Assembly: GCA_016859345.1 (NCBI GenBank) | Contig: CM029124.1 | Location: forward strand, 25,875,480-25,939,479 | Direction of reading: 5' to 3' | From: Istiophorus platypterus | Taxonomy: Eukaryota; Chordata; Actinopteri; Istiophoriformes; Istiophoridae | Length of the DNA: 64,000 nt | Shown here: positions 1-13,326 of the stretch, one piece after another | Layout: the number at the start of each line of letters is the position of its first letter | How positions within the stretch are numbered: position 1 is the stretch's first letter | The notes under the pieces: generated by a model | What the model was told of the DNA's origin: nothing | Databases searched by the model: none | What the model saw: only the letters and a program-made list of their open reading frames with translations | Program-made: the position numbers and the translations under genes

Positions 1-1
1 C

Positions 2-1618
2 AAGACTGGCAATGAGAAGATATGTGTCAAACAGGCAGAGGCAAAGCAGCCCTCTAGGCCAATAGAGTCCAGTGAAGAGCTGCCAGTCCCTTCCACTGTT
101 ATCAGCAGTAGCAAGGTTGATCAAGCAAGGGAAAAAGCTTCAGAGAGCTCATGCAGCACACGAGACAGTCTGGAGGACCACTCTATCTGGGAATCCCCAG
201 AAACCATGTTTCATAACCAGACAGCGCACTGGCCCAAAGCCTCTATGGTGTTTGATGTAGAGAGCACCCACAAGTACCTTAATGTTGCCCTGTGGTGCAA
301 AGATCCCTTTAAGCTGGGTAGTTTGTTGTGCCTGGGTCATGTCAGCCTCCAGCTGGAACATGTAGCCCTGGAATGTATGGCCACATCTTCAGCAGAGTAC
401 CAGAGCACTTTTAGGTTGGGGCCTCCAGAGCCCAGAGCTAATGTCAGCCGCACTGCACTACGCAGCCTCAGCACCCATAAGGGCTTCAATGAGAAGCTGT
501 GTTATGGAGATGTTACTCTGAATTTCTGCTATGTAGCTGAAGGTGACTCTGAGTATCCAGGGGGGTTGGCAGAAAGGGAGCGAGAGGGGAGTCTTCACGA
601 CGAGGATCTGCGAGAGAGGGAGAGGGAGCATATCCCCTCAGCACCACGTGACGAATTGGCCTATAGCACCATGCAGGTTGTAGAGGTTCGTCACAACTTC
701 CAGGACACACAGTTCCAGAACCCCACCTGGTGTGAATACTGCAAGAAAAAAGTTTGGACCAAGGCAGCTTCTCAGTGTATGATCTGCGCCTATGTTTGCC
801 ACAAGAAGTGCCAGGAAAAGTGCCTCTCTGAAAATCCCTTCTGTGTTGCAGCGACTGAACGTCGTGGAGCTGACCCTGAAGCCAAATCAACAATAAACCG
901 GGCCACCACTGGCCTAACCCGCCATATCATCAACACCAGCTCCCGTCTACTTAATCTCCGCCAGGTGCCCAAAACTCGGCTAGTTGAGCAGGTAGTTGAT
1001 GTGGTGCCTGGAGCAGTGGAGCCCTCACCCAAGCATACACCCAACACTTCAGATAATGAGAGCAGTGATACTGAGACCTATACCAGTGGTGGAAGCCCCT
1101 CAAAACAGCCAGCTAGCAGTGTAGGCAGCAGTAAACTTGTACGCAAGGAGGGTGGATTGGATGATAGTGTGTTCATTGCAGTGAAGGAGATAGGTCGTGA
1201 CCTGTACCGGGGGCTGCCCACAGATGAGCGCTCTCAGAAGCTGGAGTTGATGCTGGATAAACTGCAGCAGGAAATTGACCAGGAGCTCGAGCACAATAAT
1301 GCTCTTGTGATGGAGGAGCGGGAGGCCACAGATGCCCGGCGTAAGGCCCTAATTAGTACTGCTCTTGCCAAGTCTGGGGAGAGACTGCAGGCCCTCACAT
1401 TGCTAATGATTCACTATCGGGCAGGCATTGAGGACCTGGAGTCAGTGGAGAGCACCTCTCCTTCAGAGCAGCGAGGATTTAAAGCAAAAGGAGAGGGTCT
1501 CGAGGAAGAGGCCCTGATGGGGACTGAGGTCTATGACAGTGATATTTGCAGCCCTGTGGAGGTACAACTGCTGGATGACATTACTGAGGAACAAATCTGT
1601 GTTGAGGCACTCCACTAA
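2..1618 (+). CDS. pdzd8: PDZD8, last coding exon (C-terminal 538 residues, partial)
   Basis: The reading frame is open from base 2 to a TAA at 1616-1618, so this is the 3' part of a large exon; the ATG at 206 is an internal methionine. A segment at about residues 75-180 looks like a C2-type beta-sandwich (inference). A zinc-binding C1 domain follows at about residues 231-281, starting RHNFQDTQFQNPTWCEYC, with paired CxxC motifs and an HKKC. The conserved stretch TTGLTRHIINTSSRLLNLRQ and an acidic-serine linker come next, then KEIGRDLYRGLPT and a coiled coil at about residues 408-450. This order matches the C-terminus of vertebrate PDZD8. The family protein is anchored in the ER, transfers lipid through an upstream SMP domain, and tethers the ER to mitochondria and to Rab7-positive late endosomes; the coiled coil is the reported Rab7-binding part. 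The SMP and PDZ domains lie left of the window. It converges on SLC18A2. Confidence 0.95.
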   Translation, partial: KTGNEKICVKQAEAKQPSRPIESSEELPVPSTVISSSKVDQAREKASESSCSTRDSLEDHSIWESPETMFHNQTAHWPKASMVFDVESTHKYLNVALWCKDPFKLGSLLCLGHVSLQLEHVALECMATSSAEYQSTFRLGPPEPRANVSRTALRSLSTHKGFNEKLCYGDVTLNFCYVAEGDSEYPGGLAEREREGSLHDEDLREREREHIPSAPRDELAYSTMQVVEVRHNFQDTQFQNPTWCEYCKKKVWTKAASQCMICAYVCHKKCQEKCLSENPFCVAATERRGADPEAKSTINRATTGLTRHIINTSSRLLNLRQVPKTRLVEQVVDVVPGAVEPSPKHTPNTSDNESSDTETYTSGGSPSKQPASSVGSSKLVRKEGGLDDSVFIAVKEIGRDLYRGLPTDERSQKLELMLDKLQQEIDQELEHNNALVMEEREATDARRKALISTALAKSGERLQALTLLMIHYRAGIEDLESVESTSPSEQRGFKAKGEGLEEEALMGTEVYDSDICSPVEVQLLDDITEEQICVEALH

Positions 1619-4600
1619 ATAAGACTATAAAAGATAAGGAAGAGGAATGTAGTTTGGGCTCACATCTCCCTACAAAATTATGTCAAGCTTGTGTTTTGAG
1701 GAATTTCAGCAGTCCATTTTAATTATTGGGGGATGTTGAGGTCCATTGTTTAATTCAATTTCATTTTTATGTGAAAAAGATGGGTTGGTTAAAGGGGTTT
1801 CCTGAATAAATGGTAAACCTGTTGCACAGTGTGATACCATTTCAATGCCGTTTCGATGCTTTTCCATGCGTTTCTGGGTTTTTAAAGGGAAGCTTGAAAG
1901 CTACTCTATTATCTTTCCTCAGTATTGCTCCGTGTTAATACTCCAGTTTGGTATTTCTATGGATTCAAAAGGTCATTGTAAGCATTTGATTTAGTTTTCT
2001 TGTTAGTTACTGCTTTGAGATAAGGACTTTTTGAAACTGTGCACATTTCTGTGGTGTAGTCTGAATAATCATTCATTTTGGAAGGAGGAAGGAAAGGATA
2101 ATGTTCAATATTTGTTTGTTGTGAATAATAAGTCCATATGAAGGTGACATATTTGAGTCTATAACAGTTTGAACACGACTAAGAGAATTCAAGTTTAGAC
2201 ATCCACCCCAGTGCATCATCTTATTTGTCTAACACCCTTGCAAGAAGTCATACCTATCTTTTTTTGAGGGCTTTTTTACGGTAATATAAATGGATTATAG
2301 AAGTGACTTTCCCTACTCACAAAACTCTTTGTGATTTCTGCATAACAATAAGTGAAACCTTGTTTATGATTTACCTCTTTCATTTGGTTTGTTTGTATTA
2401 GACAGCCAAACATTATGTAACCTATACTTGTTTTTCCTTGAAAGGATGTAGGAAGGTAATTATCCTGGATTTCGTTTAATTTTTTAAGATATATATTGTT
2501 TTGTTTTTTCTCTTGCCATGTAATGTTTTGTTATTCTCCTAAAACTCATCTATGGCACATAACCTATCAAACTGTGAGAAAGGCATATTATTGACTTTTT
2601 GGATTGATTTCTGAATGACTGTTACCCAGGAGCTCTCATGATGTTAAAACTCAGATTTATCTAGCTGGTTTAATATGTATGTGTTTGTGGGTGCATCTCA
2701 TGTTAGTATATGTCTGAAAATATTTTGGGTTGAAACCATCGTTGTGATAATCTTTTAAATTTTGTGGACATTTTTGCCAATCATCACAAGTTTAGATTTG
2801 GTTTTAGGGTTCAGGTTAGAGTTAGTTATAGGTTAGGATGAGGGGCTGGGGAATGTATTTTGTCAATGAGTGCCGTCACAAATAATGTATGAACTGTTGC
2901 TCCCAAAATGATATACTGTTCAGTTATCTTTAACACTCTTAGGGAACCTCTGGAAAATAATTGTTTGTGATGAAGGAATATCCCACTCTTATGTATGTTA
3001 AGGAAAAATCTATCCTAAAGCACTGAAAATTGCTAAATCTGTATTGGTGATGGTGTATTTTTCTTTATTTATTCTGATGGCTAATCAGTGCCACATCAAC
3101 TATTTCCAGAAGAAATACAATTGAGTTTGACTGTGGACATTCAGTGATGTTGAGTTCGATAGCTTTCTAAAAATGTCAGAAGCAGTCAGCAGGTTTTCGT
3201 ATCAGTCCATCAAAGTTGTGATGAGCAACAAGTGTATAGGTAGAATTCAGTTAGAGGAGCTGTACAACCAAGGGTCAGTGTCTAATAGAAAGTAAGTTGC
3301 CCTTCAGATTAAAAAACAGCTATGTGTTTAAAAAAATTAGATGATAGAACACGGTTCAGGAAATCTAGTTGAAGTAGCAGATTGTTGAGGTGATGAGCTT
3401 ACAAGAAGCTCACCACTGGATAGCAGGAAATATTACAAGGAAGGAGTTAAAAATCTGTGCAACTGCCTCTGCGGCAGTCATTATATTGTTTTACCTGATG
3501 ATCACAGGGTAAACAATAAAAATGTTTCCAAGTACTCTACCAAAGAATGAATGCTTTCAAGGATTTGGTTGGACAGTATCCTGCCTTGCTTGATTAAGCT
3601 GCTTTGCATTGCAGTAAAATTTGAGCAACTTCAACTTTTTTGCTGGAAAACCCAATGTTTTGCCAGAAATCATGTGCTGGCACCCCTGCTGGACTGGCCT
3701 AGTTGAAATCAATAAGTGTACTACACTTTTTTGCTATGCTGATGCCAGTCTGAACCTCTGACACCTTTTATATACTGTACCATCTCTGTGGGTTGTTGAA
3801 TGGCATTTTTATTTTGGGGAAAGTAGGGTTACAGTCTCAGTATGCTCTCAATAAAGTGGTTGTTGAGACATCTTAACAGCATCTAAAACTTCCTGTTTGA
3901 CAGCAGAATCTGGGTCCTGTGTCTGTCAAAACTGTTTTCCAGATAATCTGAAAGACCACTATAGGCATTGAGCAGGTGTGCAGAGGTGCAAAACTTGAAC
4001 TCTAAAGAAATGTTTTTCTCTCTTTCTCTACTTATGTCACTTTTCATGTTAACAAGAAAAATGAGTAAAAGCTATTCAGAACAGGTATAAACACTCCTTC
4101 AGACATGTTAGATAACACATCATACAAACTAGTTGAAGCTTACAGCTTGGGCCTGGGTTTCCAACATTTTAGGGCTGGTATTAGGGTTTTCTTGAGACAA
4201 CTTTAGACTTTTGTGGGTAAAGTACAATGAGTTAATGGAATATTTAATAACTAAGAATAAGACACCCAAAATGCATTGAACACCATCTGAGTGTGTGTTA
4301 GCAATTAGCAGATTATTCATTTAATGTAGCATAACTCCAAAAGGACTCATCCAGGCTAACTAATAAAAGGAGTAATCTGCCAGACTTGAACCCTTACCAT
4401 AATTCAGAATGGACACGGACAGTTGTGGACTTAAATGCACTTCTTTTCATACTTCTTGGGGCATGAATACATAGACATGTTTTAAAGGTGCGCTAGAAAA
4501 CATGTTCATGACCTCATGACAGCGAGAAGAGGAGCTCTTTAGTTTGTTTTGTTTGGCTGAACAACATGAAAAAGTACAAAAAAGAAAACTGTGTGTCGGA

Positions 4601-5364
4601 TATCTTAACAAGAATCTTAACATGAATAGAACCAAGGAATACAGTACTAGAATACAGTACGAGCATTCTGACATACATATGATTTATGACACACGTGTCC
4701 AATTTACTTGTCTTAACACGTGCAGTGTGTGGTCAGTCTGTGCAGTCTCAAATTCTGGGCCACATGGACAGATGACAAAAGTTATGGCACAGGGACCCTT
4801 GTCGAAAAGCAGATGCATAAAGCATGAATTGGCCTTTAGTAGAAGCATAGCCACATTCCCTGTTCTTTTCAGTCTTCATACATGTTTGCTCATGTAGATA
4901 CTGGCTTACTGGCTGTTATACTTGTCAGTGTCTCGCAGTCAACTGTATATTAAGATTTTGTGCAATATTTTTGTAGGAAATGAAACTGATAATCAGCAAT
5001 GAGTACCAGTGTCTGTGATTTCTCTTTTCTCTCTCAAATGTGTAATTTGTGTGCCCATCTTTCTTTATCTGAGAGGTTTTTGAGACCTAGGGGGAGTTCA
5101 TACTGTAAACCCATCTTTTGGCTTTAGTAGCACTGCTTTTGCTGCAGCTGCTGTTATGATGTGCTCTTCAACAGAACTCATAATCACATGCTTCTGTCAC
5201 CCCTCTCCTAGCCCCCTTTGAAATTGGACTTATAAAATATGACTGCCACCATAGCTTTCAGCAGGTTGAGAGGTTGCTTGTTTCTTTTAGTGTATGTGAG
5301 GGATGTGGTATAGTTTTCAAGAAGGCTCATGTGATGAAGCTTTATTGTACATAACCTAAATAAA
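1619..5364 (+). other. pdzd8: PDZD8 3' UTR and possible polyadenylation sites
   Basis: No coding sequence is visible here. AT-rich sequence follows the PDZD8 stop codon. Three AATAAA hexamers lie on the plus strand: 1805-1810, 3850-3855 (followed closely by GT-rich GTGGTTGTTGAG) and 5359-5364 (followed by GT-rich sequence near 5390). The second and third have better downstream elements, so the 3' UTR could be about 2.2 or 3.7 kb. The transcript end is inferred from motifs only. Confidence 0.45.
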
Positions 5365-6683
5365 CAACTTCAAATTAATTTGCATCACTCTGCTTTGTGG
5401 TTTACTTAGCTCACACAGAAGAACTTTAAAAGCACAATCTGTGATCTAACCTTCTGTTACATCCAAATTGAATGACAAATCATTTAATACGAGACAAATA
5501 CTTAATCAAAGTTAAAGGTTTATTTACATGAACAAATGCAAACCTATATTTCAAAATGAAATCAGCTGATGGGTATTTTGAAACTTAAACTCAGTTATGC
5601 TTTTGGTCACACATTGAATGAATATGGACCTTGTATGTACCCTAAATTAGTGTGATGTGAGCCAATATATCTTGCTCTCATATACCAGAAAACAAAAAAT
5701 AAGTTTTGTATTGAGAAGTTTGTCTAATTATTGATTTGTTTTTAGTCTATTTGTGTAATGAAATCTATCAACACAACAACAACAAAAAACATAACTAAAG
5801 GTTCACCAACTAGCTCCTTTTCCAGAGTTTAAATGCACACACAAGGTTTTCCTCAACAGAAATTTGCTCACTTGCAACTAACTACTGTCAGCTAAGCAAT
5901 CAGCTGAGCGATTCCGTGAGATGCAGTGAAAACTCCAGAAATAGCTGGTAAGTATAATGTGAGTTGAGTTTTTTTTTCCAGATTGCTGATTTCTTCTTTA
6001 GTATCAGCACAGTACACATTTAATGAATAAAGATAGCATAATTTGAATTTTTTTTAATATCAGCAAATGTCATTAAAAAAAGAAAAAAAAATGAAAACCA
6101 ACACTAAAAACACCCATGCCTTAAAAAACCCTAAAGGTTTTGTTGCTTGTGGCCAGAGATATGATGATATGGGATCCAGGAGACTTAACAATACATCCAT
6201 TAGAGTGAGTGGTTATCAGATGCCAAAAAGCCGCACAGCAGTTAATAGTACTGTGAGGGAGGAGGAAGGAAGACTGTTGTCTTCAAGCAATCCTAATGTC
6301 AGCCTCAATGTGGCTTTCAGGTCTCAGCAAGCCCCCTGCATCACACCATACACCTTTTCCGTGGCTCTGTTGCTCTGTCTGCAACAAGTAATATGTACAT
6401 ATTTGCATGAGACATGTCCTATTCTGCAGCTGCTCTCTGATACTTTGGTGGTGGTTGTGGACAAATTTAAAGCTAGTACTTTTAAAATTCAAATTTCAAG
6501 AGGTGTACTGGGTCTGCAGATTTCAATTACTTAATTGAGGAGGTTTACATATGTGTATATGAGTTTGTGAAGTCTGCTGTGAGAACAGTGCAGTTAGCCT
6601 TAGCCCATCTGTCAATACTGTCCCTAACCTGTCTGTTGCATTCAGCTACAAATCCATTGAGTCCCATTGTGATGTGAATCTTT
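5365..6683. other. Intergenic AT-rich spacer, no gene seen
   Basis: Sequence between the likely PDZD8 end and a palindromic element. It contains one 155-codon open frame at 6067-6534 that starts in an A-rich run and has no recognisable domain; I treat it as chance. No RNA gene or clear repeat was recognised. Confidence 0.5.
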
Positions 6684-7094
6684 AAGGTGCAACTCCACTG
6701 ACTTTTACTGACTTTGTTATCAGGCAATGGGGAGTACTATGACATGGAAAAAAGTTGTTTAAAAACCTTTTATGGCTTCAGAGGTTAGGTGCGTGAGGTC
6801 CGATAAATTGCTAAAAATCAATTTTCAAATTTATGAATCTGACTCAGTGATGATCAGCTGATCACTGTCTATTATTACTGTCTGCAACAGACAGGTTAGG
6901 GAAGATCAGCTGATCTTCACTGAGTCAAACTACAAGTTTGAAAATAAAATGGGTGTGGATTTAGAAGGAAGTGAGTTTACAAGACCTCTGTAGCCTGGTC
7001 CTAATCTCTATATGAGGCTTGAGATTACATTAACCTCTACTAGCGTAACACTCCTGCCTCTAAAACTGAGCTGTTGGCAGTTGAGTTGCATCTT
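6684..7094. repeat. Palindromic MITE-like element
   Basis: Nested inverted repeats can be read directly. The outer arms are 6684-6702 and 7076-7094 (16 of 19 bases pair). The inner arms, about 6821-6864 and 6903-6950, share TGACTCAGTGA next to GATCAGCTGATC. A further inverted copy of CCTAACCTGTCTGTTGCA links 6624-6641 with about 6884-6901. There is no coding capacity. This is the form of a non-autonomous DNA transposon able to fold as one long hairpin; the superfamily is not assigned. Confidence 0.6.
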
Positions 7095-9256
7095 GGGTTA
7101 TGTAGGTGCCAGGTTTTGTCAAGGAATTTCAAAAAACAAATTAAAGAAGACCACATCTTTGGTTCTGCTGTATTTTTTTAAGTGTCCATCATGAGTCCAG
7201 CAAGATTATGGGGGGAGTCAAATACAAAATTGGTGGAAGACCTTTAACTACTTTCATTTGGATTTAAGGAAGGAAGGAAGAAAGGAATGAAGGAACGAAG
7301 GAACTAATTGTGTGATCATCACAAAGTAACTGACGCCCAGTGTTGAGATGGACAGGCTGATTGCAACATGTCCTCACCCACATTTCCCCATCATGGTAAC
7401 TTATTCTGCTGTATTCTACCACCCAGTAAAGACAACCAATGTGAGCATTTCTGCTACCAAACTAAAAAAGAATGCACAGTCTTTTCTGTTTGACTTTTTC
7501 ATGGTACGTATACAGTACATCTTACTACACTGTTCACTGCAAACTGACATGTCTGTGATGGGGAAGAGCATTTAGAATAGCAGTGGTCAAAAAAGCTCAG
7601 TGTTTTATATGCACCAAAAGGTAATGATGCTAAAAATCCATCGACCAAATTTTGTTTCAGTGTTGTCATTTCAGGGGAAAAAAAAAGCTTTTTCTGAGCA
7701 TACCATATTTTAATAGAGGATAAGAAATTCCCACAAGTAAGAAAAAAAACAATAATATCCAATGACAAACATTCATACATGTCATTACATGTTTGCAATT
7801 TTGTAGTAACAAAACTAGGTAATAATATTAATATTTACCATTGACTCAAAAAAGATTATTCTGAGAGGAGTTTAGTGCCCAGAACAGAAAGTTTGCTGAC
7901 TTTCTTTAGTTTTGGATGAAGTATTCCATTTGGGTTGTAATAATGATCATTATTTACTACTTTGCTAAAATCCAACACAGTCCGGTCAAGTATTTATAGC
8001 CCATCAACAAGTTTATGAAGACACCACAATCTGAATATTGTAATATAAACACAAGTGACATCATGGTAGTCTTTGAAAAATTTCTGTTAAAATACAAAAC
8101 AAATCAGTTTGTTGTAATTTTTCAAGCATTTCTGTGAAGCAGAGCTGCACCAAGAGCAACAATTTAATTTATCCATCACCGTTTATCAGGAGGAAATAAT
8201 CTCATTGGTTTAATCTCTTTGGGCAGTGCCAAAAAAAATATTTAAATTTATCTAGGTAATTAGCAAAACAAAAATACTCAAGTACTGTACTTCAGTACAA
8301 TTTTGAGTCCATACTTATATGAATAGTTTTAAGAATAGAGAGAAAGAAATGTATGCTCCTGTATTAATTTGTACTGACGAGAAAAGATGCAATATTTGAA
8401 TTTTAAACAAATTCAGAACAACAGAGAGTTTAAGTCCTGTCTTCATGTCTGGGCTAGCTGGATATGAATTCTTAATGCTCTGGTAATCTCTCATTTCTTT
8501 CATCTGTCTTTCTGAAAAAAAACAAAAACAAAAAACAAAACATACTCCTGGGGTTTACTATGAATGTTCTATATTAAGGTATAAAGAGTGATTGGCTGTA
8601 ACAGAACTTACTAACAGAATTTCAACTCTTCGTATTTTAGAAAATGTCTTAGCTTATAAAAATCCTGCAAAGGTATTGAGCTTGTGGCAAAACCAGGAAC
8701 GAGTCTGCTAAAAGAAAAATATTAAGTAAATAATATATGAATTTTCAAAAATGTAGACATATGGAGTCCACTCCACATAGAATCGAGTAAAGCAATGAGA
8801 TTTAGTCATATACCTAGATGTTCTGGTCTCACTTAAATGAGTAAAATTAGAATAAGTAGTTATATGAAGACTGTGGTAAGTATATATTGGACTCTCTCAG
8901 CTGTTTCTGTTGTTGTTTCAGTATTGTTAAAAATTTTGCATTGTGGAACAGCGTCCATTAAGCTTGCCCTCACTGTCTTACCATTACTACTGTAAGACCT
9001 AGTGTACTATGGTATAGCAACTATGATATATGTAAATAATTAAATAAAAACTGACTTGACTTAATGTCAAAACAGGAATACTAATGACCCCTTAACCTAT
9101 ACTGTACATTTGTGAGTCAAAAAAGCACTTGATTGTCAAGTTATTGAGGATGCTTTCATTAGTTATATTACGAGAACTGCAACAATATGAATATTTAAGG
9201 TATGAAAACACATATTATGAATAGAAAGATGTTGATTTACATATTATCTTTTTATA
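7095..9256. other. Intergenic spacer with short GGAA-type simple repeat
   Basis: AT-rich DNA with no recognised gene. A purine repeat of GAAGGAAGGAAGGAAG type occupies about 7268-7302. The short open frames here (for example on the minus strand at 7499-7798) lack known motifs. Confidence 0.5.
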
Positions 9257-10370
9257 CAGTTAGGTTAATAAATATTTGACTTGTGACAAACCTTTTGTAA
9301 TTTAATCTCTGTACACAACCACAGTGGATTTGAAACAAAAAGAAAATCAAGGTGTGATTGAAGTGCAGACTATCAATTTTAATCCAAGGAGTTTAACAAA
9401 AATTTTGCATTAACTGTTTAGGAATTACATCCATTTCTATACATAGTCCCTCATTTTCAGGATCTCAAAAGTAATAACACACTTGACACTTGATCAATTT
9501 CATAGCAAGGTCAGTCCTGTTCCCCCATTACTTCATGAAAAATTAAGCAGATAAATGATCTGGAGTGAATTCCAAGTTTTGACTTAGCCTACAGTAGCTA
9601 TTCATGGGAACTTTTAATATATGTTCCACAAAGGTGTTGATACAAATGAAGAAAGCCATCATTAGGAAGAGGAAACAAAAAAAAGGGGTACATGCTTAAA
9701 AAGAAGGAAAGCACAGGCAGGCTCAGCAACACCAAAAGGCCTGGAAGACAACTAAAGTGGACGATTACTTATATTCTTTCCTTGGTGAATACTAACCCTT
9801 CACAGCATCTAGCCAGGTCATGAACCCTCTCCAGGATGTAGGCATATCATTATCAAAATCTACAGTCAAGAGACACTTTTGTGAATGTAAACACAGGGTT
9901 TAACACAAGGTGAAAACCACTGGTAACACTCAAGAAAAGAAAGGTCACATTAGACTTTCTTAGAAATCATCTAAAAAAGCCAGAACAGTTCTGGATCAAG
10001 ATTCTTTGGATAGATGAAACCAAGAATAACTGGTGAATGATAAGATATGGAGAAGGAAACAAATGGCTAATTATTCAAAGCCACCACATCATCCATCAAA
10101 CATAGTGAGGCTTTGTTATGACATGGGTATGCATTACTGCCAATGGAACCAGGTTACTGGTGTTTATTGGTGATGTGACTGCTGATAGAAGTAGAGGGAT
10201 GATTTCTGAAGTGCATAGGGCTATACTATCTGCTCTGATTCAGCCAAATGATGCAAAACTGATAGGATTGTGCTTTGCAGTACAGATGCTCTAAATGACC
10301 TAAAAGAAATCCAAGATCTTCACAGGGAAAAGAAATGGAGTATTCTCCTCCAACTCTTGGCAAGAAAGCA
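9257..10370 (+). mobile_element. Tc1-like transposon remnant, family A, transposase on plus strand
   Basis: The element begins just after a TA at 9255-9256 with CAGTTAGGTTAATAAATATT, the same terminus as two other copies at 24720 and, inverted, at 61704. After a long terminal repeat of roughly 200 bases, sequence resembling a Tc1 transposase follows, including the segment GGGAACTTTTAATATATG near 9606, matched by the minus-strand copy near 61380. The frame is broken many times and the 3' terminus is missing. It lies in the PDZD8-SLC18A2 spacer. Confidence 0.75.
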
Positions 10371-11999
10371 ATTAAGTGTACATCCCAAAATGTCAATCTA
10401 TATCCCTAATGCAATTTGCTGAAACGGAGTGTGGATGGACTGTATATATTTACAGTATATATTGTATACTTTTAAAAGAATACTCTGCTACAACCCACTT
10501 GTTACATGTGACAACAAATCCTTTCCACAGCAGGCAAAGGAAGCACTGGTGTAAGTAATCGTATTAATGATGGCTCAGGGCAGAGACACGCAATAAGTGA
10601 CAAGGTCACCAAGCAGACACCTCTCGCAATCAGTCACCAGTGGGTGTATCCATCAAGCTTTCAATAACAATGCAGTGTACAACTCTTCCACTGTTCAAAG
10701 TATGGTTCACAATAAAATCAGTGCAGAGGGTGCATCTGATCAGTGTTTTACAATAATAGGCTGCAAAAGAAACTTATCTACAGTAAAAAAAATATAACAG
10801 ATGTCAGGTGTGATTTGTTAGATGCCAAAGTTTTTCACCTTCTCCAGGTCATAGTTCATATATTTGAACTTTGCCCTGTACACCATCTGCCTGCCTCTCA
10901 ATGCCGGTTATTCTGCTCTTCATGAGGGACTCAGTGGCTAAAATTATTCTTCAAACTTCAAGTGTCAAGTGTCAAGTCTTGACCTCTTCCGATTCAACAC
11001 TTCTCATAGAAAATGGATAAAGTCTGTGGCTTATCCTGGCTCACTATTTTCCATGGGGTTCTACCCTTAGATTAATTCAATTTATTTATGTCCAAATAAG
11101 CCATTGCAGTGAATCAGTATGCACAAAACCTAGATCCTGGGAATGGATTACCTAAATAGAAGGTAATTAATAACCCAAAAAAAAGATAACCCTTGTGCTA
11201 TAAAAAATAACACATGTATAGACGGACAGAGGAAAAGTGCAGGTGAAGTGTCTCTGGATGTTTTAAAACAATTTTTGCACCATGACTCTGGAATTGAATG
11301 GGAATCCATCCAACTGCTTTGAATTTAAGGTAACTGCAGTTGCTGTCATCCATTCAAGAGCAGGCTATAAACTTTTCAGAGCAATTTTTCAAGCCTGAGG
11401 GCAGTACTTATAAAGATATGTTTAAAACTGAATCGCATAGGGCAGAACATTGTTGCTGCATTGCTATTTGTGCACCAAAAATTTAACAACTGATTAAAAT
11501 GTGACTTAAAGTGACATCACTGATGAAGGTGTGGCCAAGGGTTTTAATCCACAAATTTGAATGCAGGAGCGGTTTGCTATCAAGGTTCAGTCAGAAAATA
11601 ATTTAACACCACGACATTTTGAAGCAAAATGACTTAATTATAATGTAATCACTGAAATCATTTGATCCTTTCACACAAGCATATTGGAACCCATGCAAGT
11701 CTTTTAATTCTGGATTAATTTTGGAGAAGTTTTACACACAAATTTGCCTCATGGATCAATAGCAAACCATTTTGACTGCTTACTTCTGGGCCAGTAGAAA
11801 GCTTTAATATAATATGCACCACAAAAGAGAAATGGTTTGCAGACAGCTATGAGACTTTATCCAATCATCCATGGATGAACGTCTGTCTAGGATGTTGTAT
11901 ATTTTGATATCAAAGCCAAAATACATACATTAATAGCAATGAGAGGCATTCTTGTGAAACAATGTGTGGGAGCTATCAGTTTACCTAAATGAACCACAC
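10371..11999. other. Intergenic spacer, nothing recognised
   Basis: AT-rich sequence downstream of the inferred SLC18A2 poly(A) site. I see no gene, RNA gene or repeat that I can name. The open frames at 10376-10925 are short and without motifs. Confidence 0.4.
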
Positions 12000-12015
12000 A
12001 TGAGTAAATTATTAA

Positions 12016-13326
12016 TTTATTGTGAAACTTGTCTTTTCCAGAAGTGAGGGTACAATCTGGTTCTTTTCATGAAAACAGGGCCTATGGTTTATCTCTAAAC
12101 AGCAGTATCCATTGGAAATGTGACAGTTTTTTGTTTTTTTTTTAAATTATACTCCCCCTGGACATGCTTGCAATTCTCAAAGCTGGTATTCAAACAATTG
12201 CCTAGTCCCAATTAATAGCTGTTACTATGACCAGTATGAACAAATAAAGGTTGGTCACAAAGGCTTTAGGAGTTTAAAAAAAGAAAGAACATTTAGGAGG
12301 GATTGAGATATCTGTCAACTACTACAACACTCACATGACTGACCAATTAATGTAGTCGTTCCACTTTTTCCACATAAATGTAAAGCTTTCAATGAAATGC
12401 TTCACATTGGTCGTATTAGCCAAACAATATAGTGAATAAAGGAAATGTGAAAAATCTGCAGGAAGCATTGAGTCTCATTGTCTGTAGCTTAAGATCAATT
12501 GAAAAAACATCAAAGTGGGAGTGTGACTAGACTCAATGATTGAATATAAACAGCATTTCTGTTGAAAATAGACAATCAGAGCAGCTGATTGGTGAGTATG
12601 ACATGACTCTATTGTACTAATGAAATTACTGCTGTGGATATATATCTGTTTTCTTTACATAATGAATATGCTAGTGCGCATTATGAACAGTACATTAAAA
12701 TTTTCTTTCTCTCTAAAATTGCCAAAATATAAAAATTGTTGATTGTTTTCTGAATAAGAGGATATTATGTATCTATATTTCTATCTATGTCCATTTTTAG
12801 AACATATTCCTTATATTTTTCTCAAGCATCTGAAATGTGTTGACTTACTAACACCTCTGGGCCAGAATATTTGAGTTTGAGGGGTCTTCGGTATATAATT
12901 TTGGAACTGTATCAATGCAAACAAGGACCATAGACTGGGCCAACAAATCTCAATGGATTTTACACAAACAACAGTTTTTTGATATACTACACAACTACCC
13001 TATGTACTACCAATTTACACACAAAATTCTTGTTGCTCAGCACCCTCCTATTGTCTAAAGTTCTTTATGACACATCTCTCTAGTGAATAAGGCTGTTGGC
13101 TAAAAAAATATCTCTCACACGATGCACTTGCAGCCACAGATCAAGAACAACCTTGGGGTACTCCAGTACAATTGCTAAGAAGACACAACAGTGAAGACAG
13201 AACATAGGACATTCACATGGAAATATCTTGGCTGTTGTTTCATTGCTATTTTTCTTTCTTCTGTTCCCTTTTTTAGTACGACAAAATAGATCCTCTGAAG
13301 GATTAACCTGCATCGCTGGTGTGCTG
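12016..13326 (-). other. slc18a2: SLC18A2 3' UTR with candidate poly(A) signal
   Basis: This follows the SLC18A2 stop codon on the minus strand. The first minus-strand AATAAA met downstream is at 12016-12021, and a GT-rich stretch (ATGTGTGGTTC) lies a few bases further on, which fits a cleavage site near 12000 and a 3' UTR of about 1.3 kb. Inferred from motifs only. Confidence 0.4.

Noticed and set aside
206..1618. ATG at 206 as the start of PDZD8
   Set aside because: The same frame is open to base 2 with PDZD8-like sequence, so this methionine is internal to a large exon.
6067..6534. 155-codon open frame on the plus strand
   Set aside because: It starts in an A-rich run and has no domain, no coding-like composition and no recognised homologue; chance is more likely.
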